The translations under genes and the position numbers were made by a program. The notes beneath the pieces were generated by a model. It saw nothing but the letters and a program-made list of their open reading frames with translations, was not told where the DNA came from and did no database searches. Below, piece after piece: positions 7,161 to 15,246 of a stretch of 64,000 nt of DNA (the first letter of the stretch is position 1; each line of letters starts with the position of its first letter). The stretch lies in NCBI GenBank assembly GCA_041395725.1, contig JAWKZW010000001.1, positions 124,001 through 188,000 of the forward strand. Reading direction: 5' to 3'. The DNA is from Gammaproteobacteria bacterium (lineage in GTDB: Bacteria; Pseudomonadota; Gammaproteobacteria; Pseudomonadales; Pseudohongiellaceae).

Positions 7161-9071
7161 ATGACGACCATGTTTGAGGAAATACCCACCGAACGGCCGG
7201 ATACGCCGTTACTGGACCAGATCGATTGCCCGGCGGACGTCAGAGCCCTTGAGGAATCCCAGCTGCAGCAGCTTGCCACAGAGCTGCGCGCGTTCCTGCT
7301 TTACTCAGTGGGCCAGACCGGTGGGCATTTTGGGGCCGGCCTGGGAGTGGTCGAGCTCACTGTCGCGCTGCACTACGTTTTTGACACCCCTGCAGATCGG
7401 CTCATCTGGGACGTGGGACACCAGGCCTACCCCCATAAAATCCTCACCGGCCGCCGCGAGCGCATGCTGACCATGCGTCAGCCCGACGGGCTGGCACCTT
7501 TCCCGGCCCGCCAGGAGAGTGAGTTCGATGCCTTTGGCGTAGGCCATTCCAGCACTTCCATCAGTGCCGCCCTCGGGATGCGCATCGCCGCCAGGCTGAC
7601 CCGTACCGACCGGCACTGTATAGCGGTCATCGGTGATGGCGCCATGTCGGCCGGGATGGCGTTTGAGGCCCTCAATCACGCCGGGGCCGTCAACGACAAC
7701 CTGCTGGTCATTCTGAACGATAACAACATGTCCATTTCCCATGCCGTGGGCGGACTTTCCAGTTATTTTGCCCGTATGTGGGCCAGCAAGCCTTATAACG
7801 TGATCCGCAGCGGTGGCAAGAAAGTACTGGCCAGGATACCTCCTGCCCTGAAAGCGGCACACCGGGCCGAGGAATATATGAAGGGCATGGTGTCCCCGGG
7901 AACTCTGTTTGAGGAAATCGGTTTCAATTACATCGGCCTGGTGGATGGCCATGACACCGAAGGACTGGTGGAGATACTCGAGAACGTTAAAACCCTGCGC
8001 GGCCCGCAGCTTCTTCATGTCGTTACCCAGAAAGGCAAGGGCTACAGCAAATCCGAACAGGACCCGTTCGGCATGCATGCCCTTGGTAAAATAGCCCCGT
8101 CAAAAGCTTCTGAGCCGGCCGCCAAACCGCCCAGGCCTACCTACTCCCAGGTATTCGGGCAATGGCTTTGCGACATGGCCAGTGCAGACCCCCTGTTGAC
8201 GGCCATCACCCCCGCCATGGGCGAGGGATCCGGCATGCAGCAGTTTGCCGCCGACTTCCCGGAAAGATTTCATGATGTGGCAATCGCCGAGCAGCACGCC
8301 GTTACCCTGGCAGCCGGCATGGCCTGCGACAAGCTGAAACCTGTTGTCGCCATCTACTCGACATTTCTGCAGCGCGGCTATGACCAGCTGATACACGACG
8401 TGGCGCTCCAGAACCTGAATGTGCTGTTTGCCATCGATCGCGCCGGACTGGTGGGCGAGGACGGTCCGACCCATGCTGGCAGCTTCGACCTTACCTACCT
8501 GCGCTGCATACCCAATATGGTCATCATGGCACCCAGCGATGAGGATGAAACCCGCAAGCTCCTGAACACGGGGTTCCATCATCAGGGGCCCGCCGCCGTG
8601 CGCTATCCCCGCGGCAAGGGCCCGGGCAGTGCTATCGACACAGGCCTGCAAGGGGTGACGATCGGAAAAGCGGTGTTGCGGCGCAAAGGGCATGGCGTCG
8701 CCCTGCTGGCATTCGGCAGCCTGGTGACACCGGCTCTGGCAGTCGCGGAAAAACTGGACGCCACGGTAGCAGACATGCGCTTCGTCAAACCCCTGGACGA
8801 AGGCCTGATTGGTGATCTTGCCACCGGGCACCGGTTGATCGTCACCCTGGAAGAAAACACAGTGATGGGTGGTGCAGGTTCGGCCGTTAACGAGTTCCTG
8901 GCCCGCGCCAATTACCAGATCCCGATTCTGAATCTGGGGCTGCCGGACAGTTTTCTCAGCCACGGTCGGGCGCCAGAAATGCTCTCGGAACTGGGGCTGG
9001 ACAGCGCCGGTATTCTGCGCGCCGTCAAGGACAAGCTGCGGCAGTGCAAGATCCAGTCCGAGGCCGTCTGA
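7161..9071 (+). CDS. dxs: 1-deoxy-D-xylulose-5-phosphate synthase
   Basis: This thiamine-diphosphate enzyme condenses pyruvate and glyceraldehyde-3-phosphate into DXP, the first step of the MEP isoprenoid pathway and a precursor of thiamine and pyridoxal. The 636-residue product has 'GHFGAGLGVVELTVALHYVF' at the N-terminus, the ThDP motif 'GDGAMSAGMAFEALNHAG', 'NDNNMSIS', the transketolase central domain with 'DVAIAEQHAVTLAAG', and 'DRAGLVGEDGPTHAG'. It is complete and of normal length. It is last in xseB-ispA-dxs; the 210 bp after it hold no gene I can support. Confidence 0.97.
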   Translation: MTTMFEEIPTERPDTPLLDQIDCPADVRALEESQLQQLATELRAFLLYSVGQTGGHFGAGLGVVELTVALHYVFDTPADRLIWDVGHQAYPHKILTGRRERMLTMRQPDGLAPFPARQESEFDAFGVGHSSTSISAALGMRIAARLTRTDRHCIAVIGDGAMSAGMAFEALNHAGAVNDNLLVILNDNNMSISHAVGGLSSYFARMWASKPYNVIRSGGKKVLARIPPALKAAHRAEEYMKGMVSPGTLFEEIGFNYIGLVDGHDTEGLVEILENVKTLRGPQLLHVVTQKGKGYSKSEQDPFGMHALGKIAPSKASEPAAKPPRPTYSQVFGQWLCDMASADPLLTAITPAMGEGSGMQQFAADFPERFHDVAIAEQHAVTLAAGMACDKLKPVVAIYSTFLQRGYDQLIHDVALQNLNVLFAIDRAGLVGEDGPTHAGSFDLTYLRCIPNMVIMAPSDEDETRKLLNTGFHHQGPAAVRYPRGKGPGSAIDTGLQGVTIGKAVLRRKGHGVALLAFGSLVTPALAVAEKLDATVADMRFVKPLDEGLIGDLATGHRLIVTLEENTVMGGAGSAVNEFLARANYQIPILNLGLPDSFLSHGRAPEMLSELGLDSAGILRAVKDKLRQCKIQSEAV

Positions 9072-9283
9072 ACTGAAGCGGATGCAGCTGGCAGGAAGCT
9101 GAACGAAGGGAGAAGCGCCACTATCCCTGGCCCTGCATCCTGAACCCAGGAAAGTGCTTCCTTCCCGGGCCATTACCCCGACCATCTGAAGTAAACCTTA
9201 TAACCCTGACAGATAACCTCGCCGGCGCCGCTAAAGTCAACGGGAGGGATTTTCCGGCAGGTGTCGACGGGCGGCCTGGCGGG

Positions 9284-10303
9284 TTACTCGGAGGCGTCCA
9301 ACTGTTCCTGCACTCGGGCTCCCCGCAGGATATTCACCATACCGTAGTTACCTTCATGGCAGGCGTATTCGTATATCTGCCCGGCCACTTTGGTCATGGG
9401 CACAATGGCGGAAATGCTGTCAGTCCAGGTAGCAGGGTCCTCGATCGTCCACTCATAGTTAACCGTGTCATAGGCAACCCGCGTAAAGCGTTCCGTCAGG
9501 ACCTTATCAGCCGACGTTCCGGCTGAGCCGAAACTGGCCGCCAGGCCATTGAAGTTGCGGGTCACTACGACAAGGGCATCCCCGTCCCAGTACCCTTTGG
9601 AATCACCGGTCCAGAAAGTCAGGTCATCGTCCAATTCGGGAAAATCCGCCGGACTGTCGTACAGTGGCACTATACGGGCATCGTGAATCATTTCAGTGAG
9701 AATAACGGCATGGTCTGCACTCTGAAACAGTTGTACGTTGTTGTTATAGAGGCTGGGTACGAAAGGCGGGCCCGCGTTGAAACCCACCAGGCAACGTTCA
9801 GACAGACCACGGTCTTCCGGACCCTCGGTGCCGATACCGCCGGCCCCGATGCGCACCGGGCGTGACTCCCCGGTGGTATCGCCCCCGTAAACACCCTGAT
9901 CCGCGATTGCGCCGGCCACCAGATCAGGTAACCGGCCGTTCAGGGGATAGACAATGTGCGAAGTCCGCACAATGTCGCCGATACCGGCGTTCTCCACCCA
10001 GAAGTCATTGTAGGATTCGTCCACCCCACCGATGGCCAGCGCCGAGTCGGTGGCCGCATCACGGGCCGCCTGGCGGGCGCGAATCTCTGCGACTTCCTGT
10101 TCGGTGAGGAACTGTCGCTCGCCATACTGGGCAGGCCGCTGCATGGGTACATCGGAAGAAAAATTCCACACGCCTTGCAGATCCGGCTGTCCCCACTCGG
10201 TGCGCGGCACGGTGTATTGCTCCGCGGCCGAAGCGAGTTGAGAAAGTGAGCTACTCAGGGCTATAACGCCCAGGGTGAGATTCAGCGTTCTTGATTTGGT
10301 CAT
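9284..10303 (-). CDS. Secreted periplasmic protein of unknown function (WGQPDLQGVW type)
   Basis: This is a 339-residue protein with a classical signal peptide: a charged start, a hydrophobic core and cleavage likely after 'LASAA' near residue 27. The mature protein begins with the 'WGQPDLQGVWNFSSDVPMQR' signature that I associate with a large, functionally undefined family common in marine gammaproteobacteria and Acidobacteria. Other blocks are 'GLSERCLVGFNAGPPFVPSL', 'NNNVQLFQSADHAVILTEMI', 'SKGYWDGDALVVVTRNF' and a C-terminal 'YACHEGNYGMVNILRGAR'. The overall look is beta-rich. A GGAGG lies 5-6 bases before the ATG. No function is claimed. Confidence 0.85.
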   Translation of the reverse strand: MTKSRTLNLTLGVIALSSSLSQLASAAEQYTVPRTEWGQPDLQGVWNFSSDVPMQRPAQYGERQFLTEQEVAEIRARQAARDAATDSALAIGGVDESYNDFWVENAGIGDIVRTSHIVYPLNGRLPDLVAGAIADQGVYGGDTTGESRPVRIGAGGIGTEGPEDRGLSERCLVGFNAGPPFVPSLYNNNVQLFQSADHAVILTEMIHDARIVPLYDSPADFPELDDDLTFWTGDSKGYWDGDALVVVTRNFNGLAASFGSAGTSADKVLTERFTRVAYDTVNYEWTIEDPATWTDSISAIVPMTKVAGQIYEYACHEGNYGMVNILRGARVQEQLDASE

Positions 10304-10503
10304 GACGCCTCCGAATTCAGGGTGATTGAGCCGCTACACATTACCCGATTCGCTCTTGCAGTACAATCCGCCGAAAGGACGGGTGAGTGACCGGGGACAG
10401 CAGAGTCCGGCAGGCTCGCCTGACTCGACCAGACCTTCAGGATGCTGAAAGCAGCCAGGAATTTTGACCTCACCGCTGCGTACCGCTAGACTTGCCCGAT
10501 CTG

Positions 10504-10663
10504 ACAGACACCGGTGGCCGCCACTCTCTATTTGCGCGGTCGCCCCAGGAGTCGAGTCAGTCTGGGAAGCCGGTGCAAATCCGGCACTGCCCCCGCAACG
10601 GTAAAGGCGGCCGGAATCTTCAGTTCCGGCTGACCCTGAGTCCGATACCAGACCGGCGACTGT
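10504..10663 (+). promoter_or_regulatory. Cobalamin (B12) riboswitch
   Basis: The sequence contains the diagnostic core GGGAAGCCGGTGCAAATCCG followed by GCACTGCCCCCGCAACGGTA (10574-10612), which is the conserved P3-P6 region. A B12-box-like AGTCCGATACCAGACCGGC (about 10639-10657) follows. The ends pair as a P1 stem: ACAGACACCGGT (10504-10515) against ACCGGCGACTGT (10652-10663), 10 of 12 positions complementary. It lies on the same strand as, and just ahead of, a leader ORF, cobO and btuF. In the established mechanism adenosylcobalamin binding lowers expression. There is no obvious U-tract terminator after it, so control of translation initiation is more likely than attenuation. Confidence 0.93.
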
Positions 10664-10701
10664 ATCCACAGAAGTAGCGCATCGAGCGGAGGGCTCTATC
10701 G

Positions 10702-10809
10702 ATGTTATCCCAGCCTCTCAGCGTGCCTGACAATGGCGCCCTGACCTCTTTTCCTGTTCTTCCCAGCACCGCGGTATCCGCCGTGGCAAACCAGTGGATT
10801 TCACCATGA
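10702..10809 (+). CDS. Putative 35-residue leader peptide between B12 riboswitch and cobO
   Basis: This is a short ORF with ATG at 10702. A strong ribosome site, GGAGGG at 10688-10693, sits 8 bases upstream. Its TGA at 10807-10809 overlaps the cobO ATG (ATGA). cobO itself has no convincing ribosome site, which suggests cobO is translated by coupling from this ORF. The GGAGG lies in the loop of a small hairpin (GAGC 10684-10687 with GCTC 10693-10696) whose outer bases reach into the start codon. The peptide (begins MLSQPLSVPD, ends ANQWISP) has no motif I recognise. It may act only through being translated. Confidence 0.5.
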   Translation: MLSQPLSVPDNGALTSFPVLPSTAVSAVANQWISP

Positions 10810-11420
10810 GCAACCAGACTTCGGCCGAACGTTCGGCACGCCATAAAAAGGCCATGCAGCGCAAGAAAGAGCACGTGGACAGCCAGATCGCCAAAGCCAC
10901 TATCGATAAAGGACTGCTGGTGGTACTGACCGGCAACGGCAAAGGAAAAAGCTCTTCCGGTTTCGGCATGGTCGCCCGCAGCGTCGGACACGGACTGCGT
11001 TGCGGTGTCGTACAGTTCATCAAAGGTACCTGGGAATGCGGCGAACACCTGTTGTTCAAGGATCATCCTCTGGTGGAGTTTCATGTCATGGCCACGGGGT
11101 TTACCTGGGAAACCCAGGACCGCGAGGCTGATATCGCAGCCGCGGAGCGAACCTGGGAACAGGCGGAAAAACTGCTGCGCGACGGAACCATCGATGTGGT
11201 GTTGCTGGATGAACTGACTTATATGCTGACCTATGGCTACCTGGACAAACAGAGAGTGCTGGATGCACTGGCAGCAAGACCTGCCGACCAGCATGTCATT
11301 ATCACGGGGCGTAATGCCAGCAAAGAACTGATCGAAATGGCCGACACGGTAAGCGAAATCAACGACACCAAGCATGCCTTCAACGATGGCATCAAGGTAC
11401 AGAAAGGGATCGATTATTAA
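10806..11420 (+). CDS. cobO: Cob(I)alamin / corrinoid adenosyltransferase (CobA/CobO/BtuR type)
   Basis: This transfers the 5'-deoxyadenosyl group from ATP to cob(I)alamin or cobinamide in the cytoplasm. The 204-residue product has the P-loop 'VLTGNGKGKSSSGFGM', 'GVVQFIKGTWECGE', 'GFTWETQDREADIAAA' and 'VLLDELTYMLTYGYLD', all hallmarks of the CobO family rather than PduO. Placing the start at 10806 (MSNQTSAERSARHKKAM) matches the family N-terminus; an upstream in-frame GTG at 10794 is less likely. It follows the cobalamin riboswitch and leader ORF, and its TAA overlaps the btuF ATG by one base. Confidence 0.95.
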   Translation: MSNQTSAERSARHKKAMQRKKEHVDSQIAKATIDKGLLVVLTGNGKGKSSSGFGMVARSVGHGLRCGVVQFIKGTWECGEHLLFKDHPLVEFHVMATGFTWETQDREADIAAAERTWEQAEKLLRDGTIDVVLLDELTYMLTYGYLDKQRVLDALAARPADQHVIITGRNASKELIEMADTVSEINDTKHAFNDGIKVQKGIDY

Positions 11421-12328
11421 TGTTCGTTCCAGAAACGGCAGGTCGCAGGCTGATCTGCCTGGCAGCAGGCTTTCTCGGCGGCCTCCTCCCGCTCCAGGGA
11501 ACAGGATCGGAGGGGAAAGACCTGGAGGTGATGGACGACGACGGCAACCGGGTAATACTGGAGCAGCCGGCCACCCGCATTATCAGCCTGGCACCCTCTC
11601 TGACGGAAATGCTTTTTGCGGCAGGCGCCGGCGATCGTATCGTTGGGGTCGTGGAGTACAGCGACTATCCCGCCCAGGCCGCCGCACTGCCCGTGGTTGG
11701 CAGGCATGACCTGCTGGATCTGGAAGCCATAGTCGCCCTGCAGCCGGACCTGGTAGTCTCCTGGAAGTCCGGCAACCCGGCGGCTGCGGTAGAAAGGCTG
11801 AAGCGTCTGGGTCTGAGTGTCTACGTGGCCGAGCCGCGGGAACTGGACAGTATCCCCCTGCACCTGGAAAGAATGGCAACCCTTGCCGGCACTCTCGACC
11901 TGGCCCGGCCGGTTATCGAAAACTTCGACGACACCTTGAACAGGTTACGGACCGAATATTCTGCCAAATCCACAGTGCGGGTTTTCTACCAGGTCTGGGA
12001 CCAGCCGCTGATCACCGCGGGAGGGGACGAACTGATCAACGACATGATTACCCTTTGCGGTGGCAGCAATATCTTCGCCGACCTCAATCTGATGGCCCCC
12101 AAGGTCAGCACCGAAGCTGTACTGGTGCGCAACCCCCAGGTGATTATTGCCAGTGGCATGGATATAGCACGCCCTGAATGGCTGGATGCCTGGCTGGCCT
12201 GGCCGCAACTGGAGGCAGTAGCGCAGGGGCGGTTGTACTTCATTCCGCCGGACCTGGTACAACGCCATACTCCAAGAGCCTTACAAGGGGTCTCCCGTAT
12301 GTGCGAGCAGATAGACAGGGCTCGCTGA
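11420..12328 (+). CDS. btuF: BtuF-like cobalamin-binding periplasmic protein
   Basis: This is a 302-residue substrate-binding protein of the helical-backbone metal/corrinoid class (peripla_BP_2), with an N-terminal hydrophobic export signal at about 9-25. It shows 'RIISLAPSLTEMLFAAGAGDRIVGVVEYSDYP', 'LEAIVALQPDLVVSW' and 'LITAGGDELINDMITLCGG', typical of BtuF. Its position in the riboswitch transcript, one base overlapping cobO, supports a corrinoid ligand over heme or iron-siderophore. No btuC/btuD or btuB lies next to it, so the rest of the uptake system must be elsewhere if the assignment is right. Confidence 0.85.
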   Translation: MFVPETAGRRLICLAAGFLGGLLPLQGTGSEGKDLEVMDDDGNRVILEQPATRIISLAPSLTEMLFAAGAGDRIVGVVEYSDYPAQAAALPVVGRHDLLDLEAIVALQPDLVVSWKSGNPAAAVERLKRLGLSVYVAEPRELDSIPLHLERMATLAGTLDLARPVIENFDDTLNRLRTEYSAKSTVRVFYQVWDQPLITAGGDELINDMITLCGGSNIFADLNLMAPKVSTEAVLVRNPQVIIASGMDIARPEWLDAWLAWPQLEAVAQGRLYFIPPDLVQRHTPRALQGVSRMCEQIDRAR

Positions 12329-12341
12329 GCGCGGCCTGCTT

Positions 12342-12734
12342 TCAAGGCGCCACAATACTGATGCTGTCCATGCCGTTATTCCTGTCCAGCGGCGTATCTC
12401 CAGACGGGTAGCCCCGGTTGGAGAGAATATACGCGACAATGTCGGTGTACTCCGAGTCCCGAAGCACTCCCGGATTTTCCGCCGGCATTTCCGCGACAAT
12501 GGTGAACCAGAAGTCCAGCAGAGGCTTATCCTGCCAATATTCCCAGATGTCGGCATAGAACTTCATATCGTGGCAGGTTCCGCAACTCTCGTCGTAAACG
12601 ACCTGCCCTGCCGCCACCTGCTCGGCGGTGAAGATGCCATCTTTCACGGTCTTCTGCTGGCCATAGGCTGCCGGGCCAGATAAAAACAGTGGCACCAGTA
12701 ATACCACTAACCCATGTCTGAAATTCGTTAACAT
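12342..12734 (-). CDS. Small periplasmic c-type cytochrome
   Basis: This is a 130-residue secreted protein with a signal peptide (about 1-25, hydrophobic core 'LVVLLVPLFLSGPAAYG') and a single heme-binding CxxCH at Cys51-Cys54-His55 ('DESCGTCHDMKFY'). Met83 ('AEMPAENPG') is the likely axial ligand. The following 'LRDSEYTDIVAYILSNRG' is the normal class I C-terminal helix. It is a probable electron carrier in the periplasm; partner unknown. It is convergent with btuF with only 13 bp between stops. It is followed on the same strand by unrelated small genes and does not look like part of an oxidase operon. Confidence 0.88.
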   Translation of the reverse strand: MLTNFRHGLVVLLVPLFLSGPAAYGQQKTVKDGIFTAEQVAAGQVVYDESCGTCHDMKFYADIWEYWQDKPLLDFWFTIVAEMPAENPGVLRDSEYTDIVAYILSNRGYPSGDTPLDRNNGMDSISIVAP

Positions 12735-12788
12735 CTACTTTTCCTTTCTATTGGTATAAATTATTCCGCGCTGTGGCCTGGCAGGCCG

Positions 12789-13184
12789 TTACCCAACGTC
12801 TTCCTCGTATTGCGTAACCTCTTGAGGAATCACTTCCCAGGCCGCTTTCGAACCCACATAGAGATGTCTGCCAATCTCGATTTGCGGATCGTCCACCAGG
12901 CATCCCAGCGTTATTCCGTGCACTTTCCCCTGGAAGAGCCCGCACAAGGTAGACCCGCAAACGCTACAAAACTGCAACCCGAATTCCGCCTGGGACTGAT
13001 AGGTACTGAGCAAGTCTTCCCCCTGGAGCCATTGAAAGTCACCCGAATCAACTTCTGCATAGGCCGATGCCTGAGAACTGAAGGCTTTTCTGCACCGGGA
13101 GCAATGACAGGATCTGGCATCGCGAAGCGCTCCCTTGACAGCGTACTTTATATTGCCACAGAAGCATTCCCCACGAACTGTCAT
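12789..13184 (-). CDS. GFA/CENP-V family zinc-binding protein
   Basis: This is a 131-residue cytoplasmic protein of the family named after glutathione-dependent formaldehyde-activating enzyme. Zinc-ligand cysteines are visible as 'GECFCGNIKY', 'SCHCSRCRKAF' and 'FCSVCGSTLCG'. The C-terminal 'LGCLVDDPQIEIGRHLYVGSKAAWEVI' is typical. I place the start at 13184 because the conserved fold begins there; an ORF extension to 13262 would add 26 poorly conserved residues. Most members have no proven substrate, so the formaldehyde role should not be assumed. Confidence 0.88.
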   Translation of the reverse strand: MTVRGECFCGNIKYAVKGALRDARSCHCSRCRKAFSSQASAYAEVDSGDFQWLQGEDLLSTYQSQAEFGLQFCSVCGSTLCGLFQGKVHGITLGCLVDDPQIEIGRHLYVGSKAAWEVIPQEVTQYEEDVG

Positions 13185-13265
13185 AAAACCAACCCCGGGC
13201 CCACGCCCGCTTTGCCAGTTAACACCTTGTCTTGTGACCTGTCTTGTGAAAAGAGCACTCATTCC

Positions 13266-13835
13266 TCACCAGAGATGAGGATTTCTGAATGCCTCGACAC
13301 AATGCAAGGGACCCTTTTGAGGCTCGCCTCCCCGCTCAGCAAGTGATTGAACCAGCCAGGCCTCTGGATAAGTTAATTTGAACGGCGCTTTCGCAATCTC
13401 GTCGGGAATATGTTCAAAACCGACCCGGGAGTAGAACCTGGGATCTCCATAGGTGAAAACCCGCTGAACACCCTCCTCTCGCAATTGGTCAATACCATAG
13501 CGAATAAGCTTCTGCCCTACCCCCTGGCCCTGATGCGCCGTATCAACTGCCACGGGAGAAAGCAGAAAAGACTCTGTGGATGATTCGGACCACAGCCTCG
13601 AAAAAAAGATACTGCCAATTACTTCGTGGCCAAGTAACGCAACAAAACAGCGGACATCCTGCGAGTCACCTGCATCCATGAGTTTGCGTACCAACCGCCC
13701 TATGAGTTCACCCTCTGACGGTCCCTCGGAATCGGTAAATGTCCTGACGAACAAAGCGTGGATTTTTCCCCGGTCAGAATCCCGCAATTGACGCTGGGTC
13801 AGTCCTAATTCAGTAAAAACCGGCTGCAGCACCAT
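13266..13835 (-). CDS. GNAT-family N-acetyltransferase (YhbS-like)
   Basis: This is a 189-residue acetyl-CoA-dependent acyltransferase. The core 'CFVALLGHEVIGSIFFSRL' is followed by 'LLSPVAVDTAHQGQGVGQKLI', containing the acetyl-CoA pyrophosphate loop Q/RxxGxG as 'QGQGVG'. Then comes 'GVQRVFTYGDPRFYSRVGFE', the pattern of YhbS-type members. The substrate cannot be inferred. It is 82 bp upstream of the GFA gene on the same strand. Confidence 0.88.
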   Translation of the reverse strand: MVLQPVFTELGLTQRQLRDSDRGKIHALFVRTFTDSEGPSEGELIGRLVRKLMDAGDSQDVRCFVALLGHEVIGSIFFSRLWSESSTESFLLSPVAVDTAHQGQGVGQKLIRYGIDQLREEGVQRVFTYGDPRFYSRVGFEHIPDEIAKAPFKLTYPEAWLVQSLAERGGEPQKGPLHCVEAFRNPHLW

Positions 13836-13901
13836 CTTTAGTTCCTTTAAACTTTCAACCGCTTTTTCGAAAGGGGTCCGCCTTTACCAGGTTGCTCTGA
13901 A

Positions 13902-13915
13902 GAACCTCTGATTAA
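13902..13915 (+). repeat. Copy 1 of the GAGCCTCTGATT dispersed repeat
   Basis: GAACCTCTGATTAA here matches GAGCCTCTGATTAA at 53476-53488 with one change, and GAGCCTCTGATT at 54910-54921. It overlaps the 3' end region of the DUF6152-like gene on the opposite strand. I give it low weight on its own. Confidence 0.4.
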
Positions 13916-14400
13916 TCATGTAATCGCTCTGGCTCCCCGAACACGGAGGTGCTACCACTGTCATCGATGATCACATTGTGTCCCTCGACAGTCGGTAAAA
14001 GATTAAACAGACGTTCATTGACTAAAACATAGTGCCTCGGTGAAAGTGCCAGATAGAGTCCATGAATACGCTTTTCACGCAGGCTGGAGCCGCTTCTGGC
14101 CGTATACCCGATAATGCTGATCTGGCTCAGCACTTCGAAATCTGACATCCCAAGGCCCCTTGCCGCAAGTTCCGAGGACGAGTCTATTTCCACCAGAAAT
14201 TGTGGAGAATTCTGTAAGTCAGGATTGCCTGTGATACGGATCAGAACGTGCGGCTCAGCCCATTCCAACCCGGTGATGGTGCCGCCGAACTGGAGCAGGG
14301 TGTCGAAATGGACATCATCCTGTAGATCGTGATCGGCGTAACCAAGGCTGCCCCCTGTCATCAGGCAGGTAAACAGCAGGTAGCGTATTGATTGCATCAC
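13912..14400 (-). CDS. DUF6152-like secreted protein
   Basis: This is a 162-residue protein with a signal peptide (about 1-21, 'LLFTCLMTGGSLGYA'). The mature start has 'LLQFGGTITGLEWAEPHVLIRI', which fits the G-T-V-T-x-V-E-W-x-N-P-H pattern of DUF6152 proteins. Those are small periplasmic beta-domain proteins of unknown role that often lie near 'WGQPDLQGVW' proteins like the one at 9284. The C-terminal half ('YTARSGSSLREKRIHGLYLAL', 'RHYVLVNERLFNLLP') is less familiar and may be a lineage-specific extension. Confidence 0.7.
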   Translation of the reverse strand: MMQSIRYLLFTCLMTGGSLGYADHDLQDDVHFDTLLQFGGTITGLEWAEPHVLIRITGNPDLQNSPQFLVEIDSSSELAARGLGMSDFEVLSQISIIGYTARSGSSLREKRIHGLYLALSPRHYVLVNERLFNLLPTVEGHNVIIDDSGSTSVFGEPERLHD

Positions 14401-14555
14401 TCCCCTCCTCGCTTCATCTTTCCTTAGACTGCTTTCCTTAGACTGCAGGCTGCCAGCACGGTACCTCTGGCGCCTCTGGCCAGGTGTTCCTTTCTCTATC
14501 TAAGGAGGAGTTTAGCCCCCGGTTCGGCGAATGTGAACCCTTTGTGGCATGCCTG

Positions 14556-15242
14556 TCAGTCCGAGGTAAGTCCGATATTATGGCCCACCAGCCGACTCTT
14601 TCGATCATCCGCCGGACCGTGTACTGCCACTCTGCTGAGGCAGGCAAACGGAATCTCCAGCACTCCTGTGTGGTTCAGCGGCATGCCCAGCACCGTGGGC
14701 AACACGACCCGCATGACACCACCGTGGGTGATCAACAGCACGCGCGCTCCATCCGGACGCTGAAGGATCTGCTGCCAGGCGCCGAGGATACGATCCCGAA
14801 AACGGATAAATGCCTCTCCGCCAGGCGGATGGAGGGCGGCGATGTCGTGGCGGAATGACTCGAATTGAGGCATTGCGGCTTTTCGCCACTCAGTCAGGGG
14901 CATGCCGTCCCAGACACCGTAGTCAATTTCCTGCCAGGCAGGGTCCACGGTAACCGGCAGGTCGAAGCTGGCGGCAAGCTGCTCCGCAAAGCGGCGGCAA
15001 CGTTGCAGCGGCGAGGTGACGATCTCGTCCCAGCGGGGTGATTCTGTACTGTTAATTCTTTTAAGCTGGCGGGCTTTTCCCGTTGGCTTGTTGCTTACTG
15101 CTGCTGGCACTCCGAGGTCAAGACCGGTGGCCTGCCACATCTGCCGCCAGCCCTCTTCTGCCAGGCAGTGATCCACCCTGCCACGCAGCACTTCGCCGCC
15201 TTCAGGCTGCCCGTGCCGGAGTATGTCGACGATGATACCGAT
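14556..15242 (-). CDS. Histidine phosphatase (phosphoglycerate mutase-like) with non-canonical start
   Basis: This is a branch 1 histidine phosphatase, CobC/alpha-ribazole-phosphatase-like. The catalytic 'ILRHGQPEGG' (RHG at 15210-15218) is encoded upstream of the first possible GTG (15191), so translation must begin before it. Yet from the in-frame TAA upstream to RHG there is no ATG, GTG, TTG or CTG. The best candidates are ATC codons at 15242, 15236 or 15233; 15242 has GGAAAAG about 11 bases before it. Downstream motifs are 'IVTSPLQRCRRFAEQLA', 'QEIDYGVWDG' and 'LLITHGGVMRVVL', the last with the second catalytic His. A roughly 27-residue insert (about 45-72) separates the N-terminal motif region from 'WDEIVTSP'. 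The gene follows the ribA stop by a few bases. The coordinates assume the ATC at 15242. Confidence 0.75.
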   Translation of the reverse strand: MGIIVDILRHGQPEGGEVLRGRVDHCLAEEGWRQMWQATGLDLGVPAAVSNKPTGKARQLKRINSTESPRWDEIVTSPLQRCRRFAEQLAASFDLPVTVDPAWQEIDYGVWDGMPLTEWRKAAMPQFESFRHDIAALHPPGGEAFIRFRDRILGAWQQILQRPDGARVLLITHGGVMRVVLPTVLGMPLNHTGVLEIPFACLSRVAVHGPADDRKSRLVGHNIGLTSD

Positions 15243-15246
15243 GGCG

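Noticed and set aside
10334..10669. A minus-strand open frame over the region upstream of cobO
   Set aside because: The same bases form a complete cobalamin riboswitch on the plus strand with paired ends, which explains the conservation; the protein has no motif.
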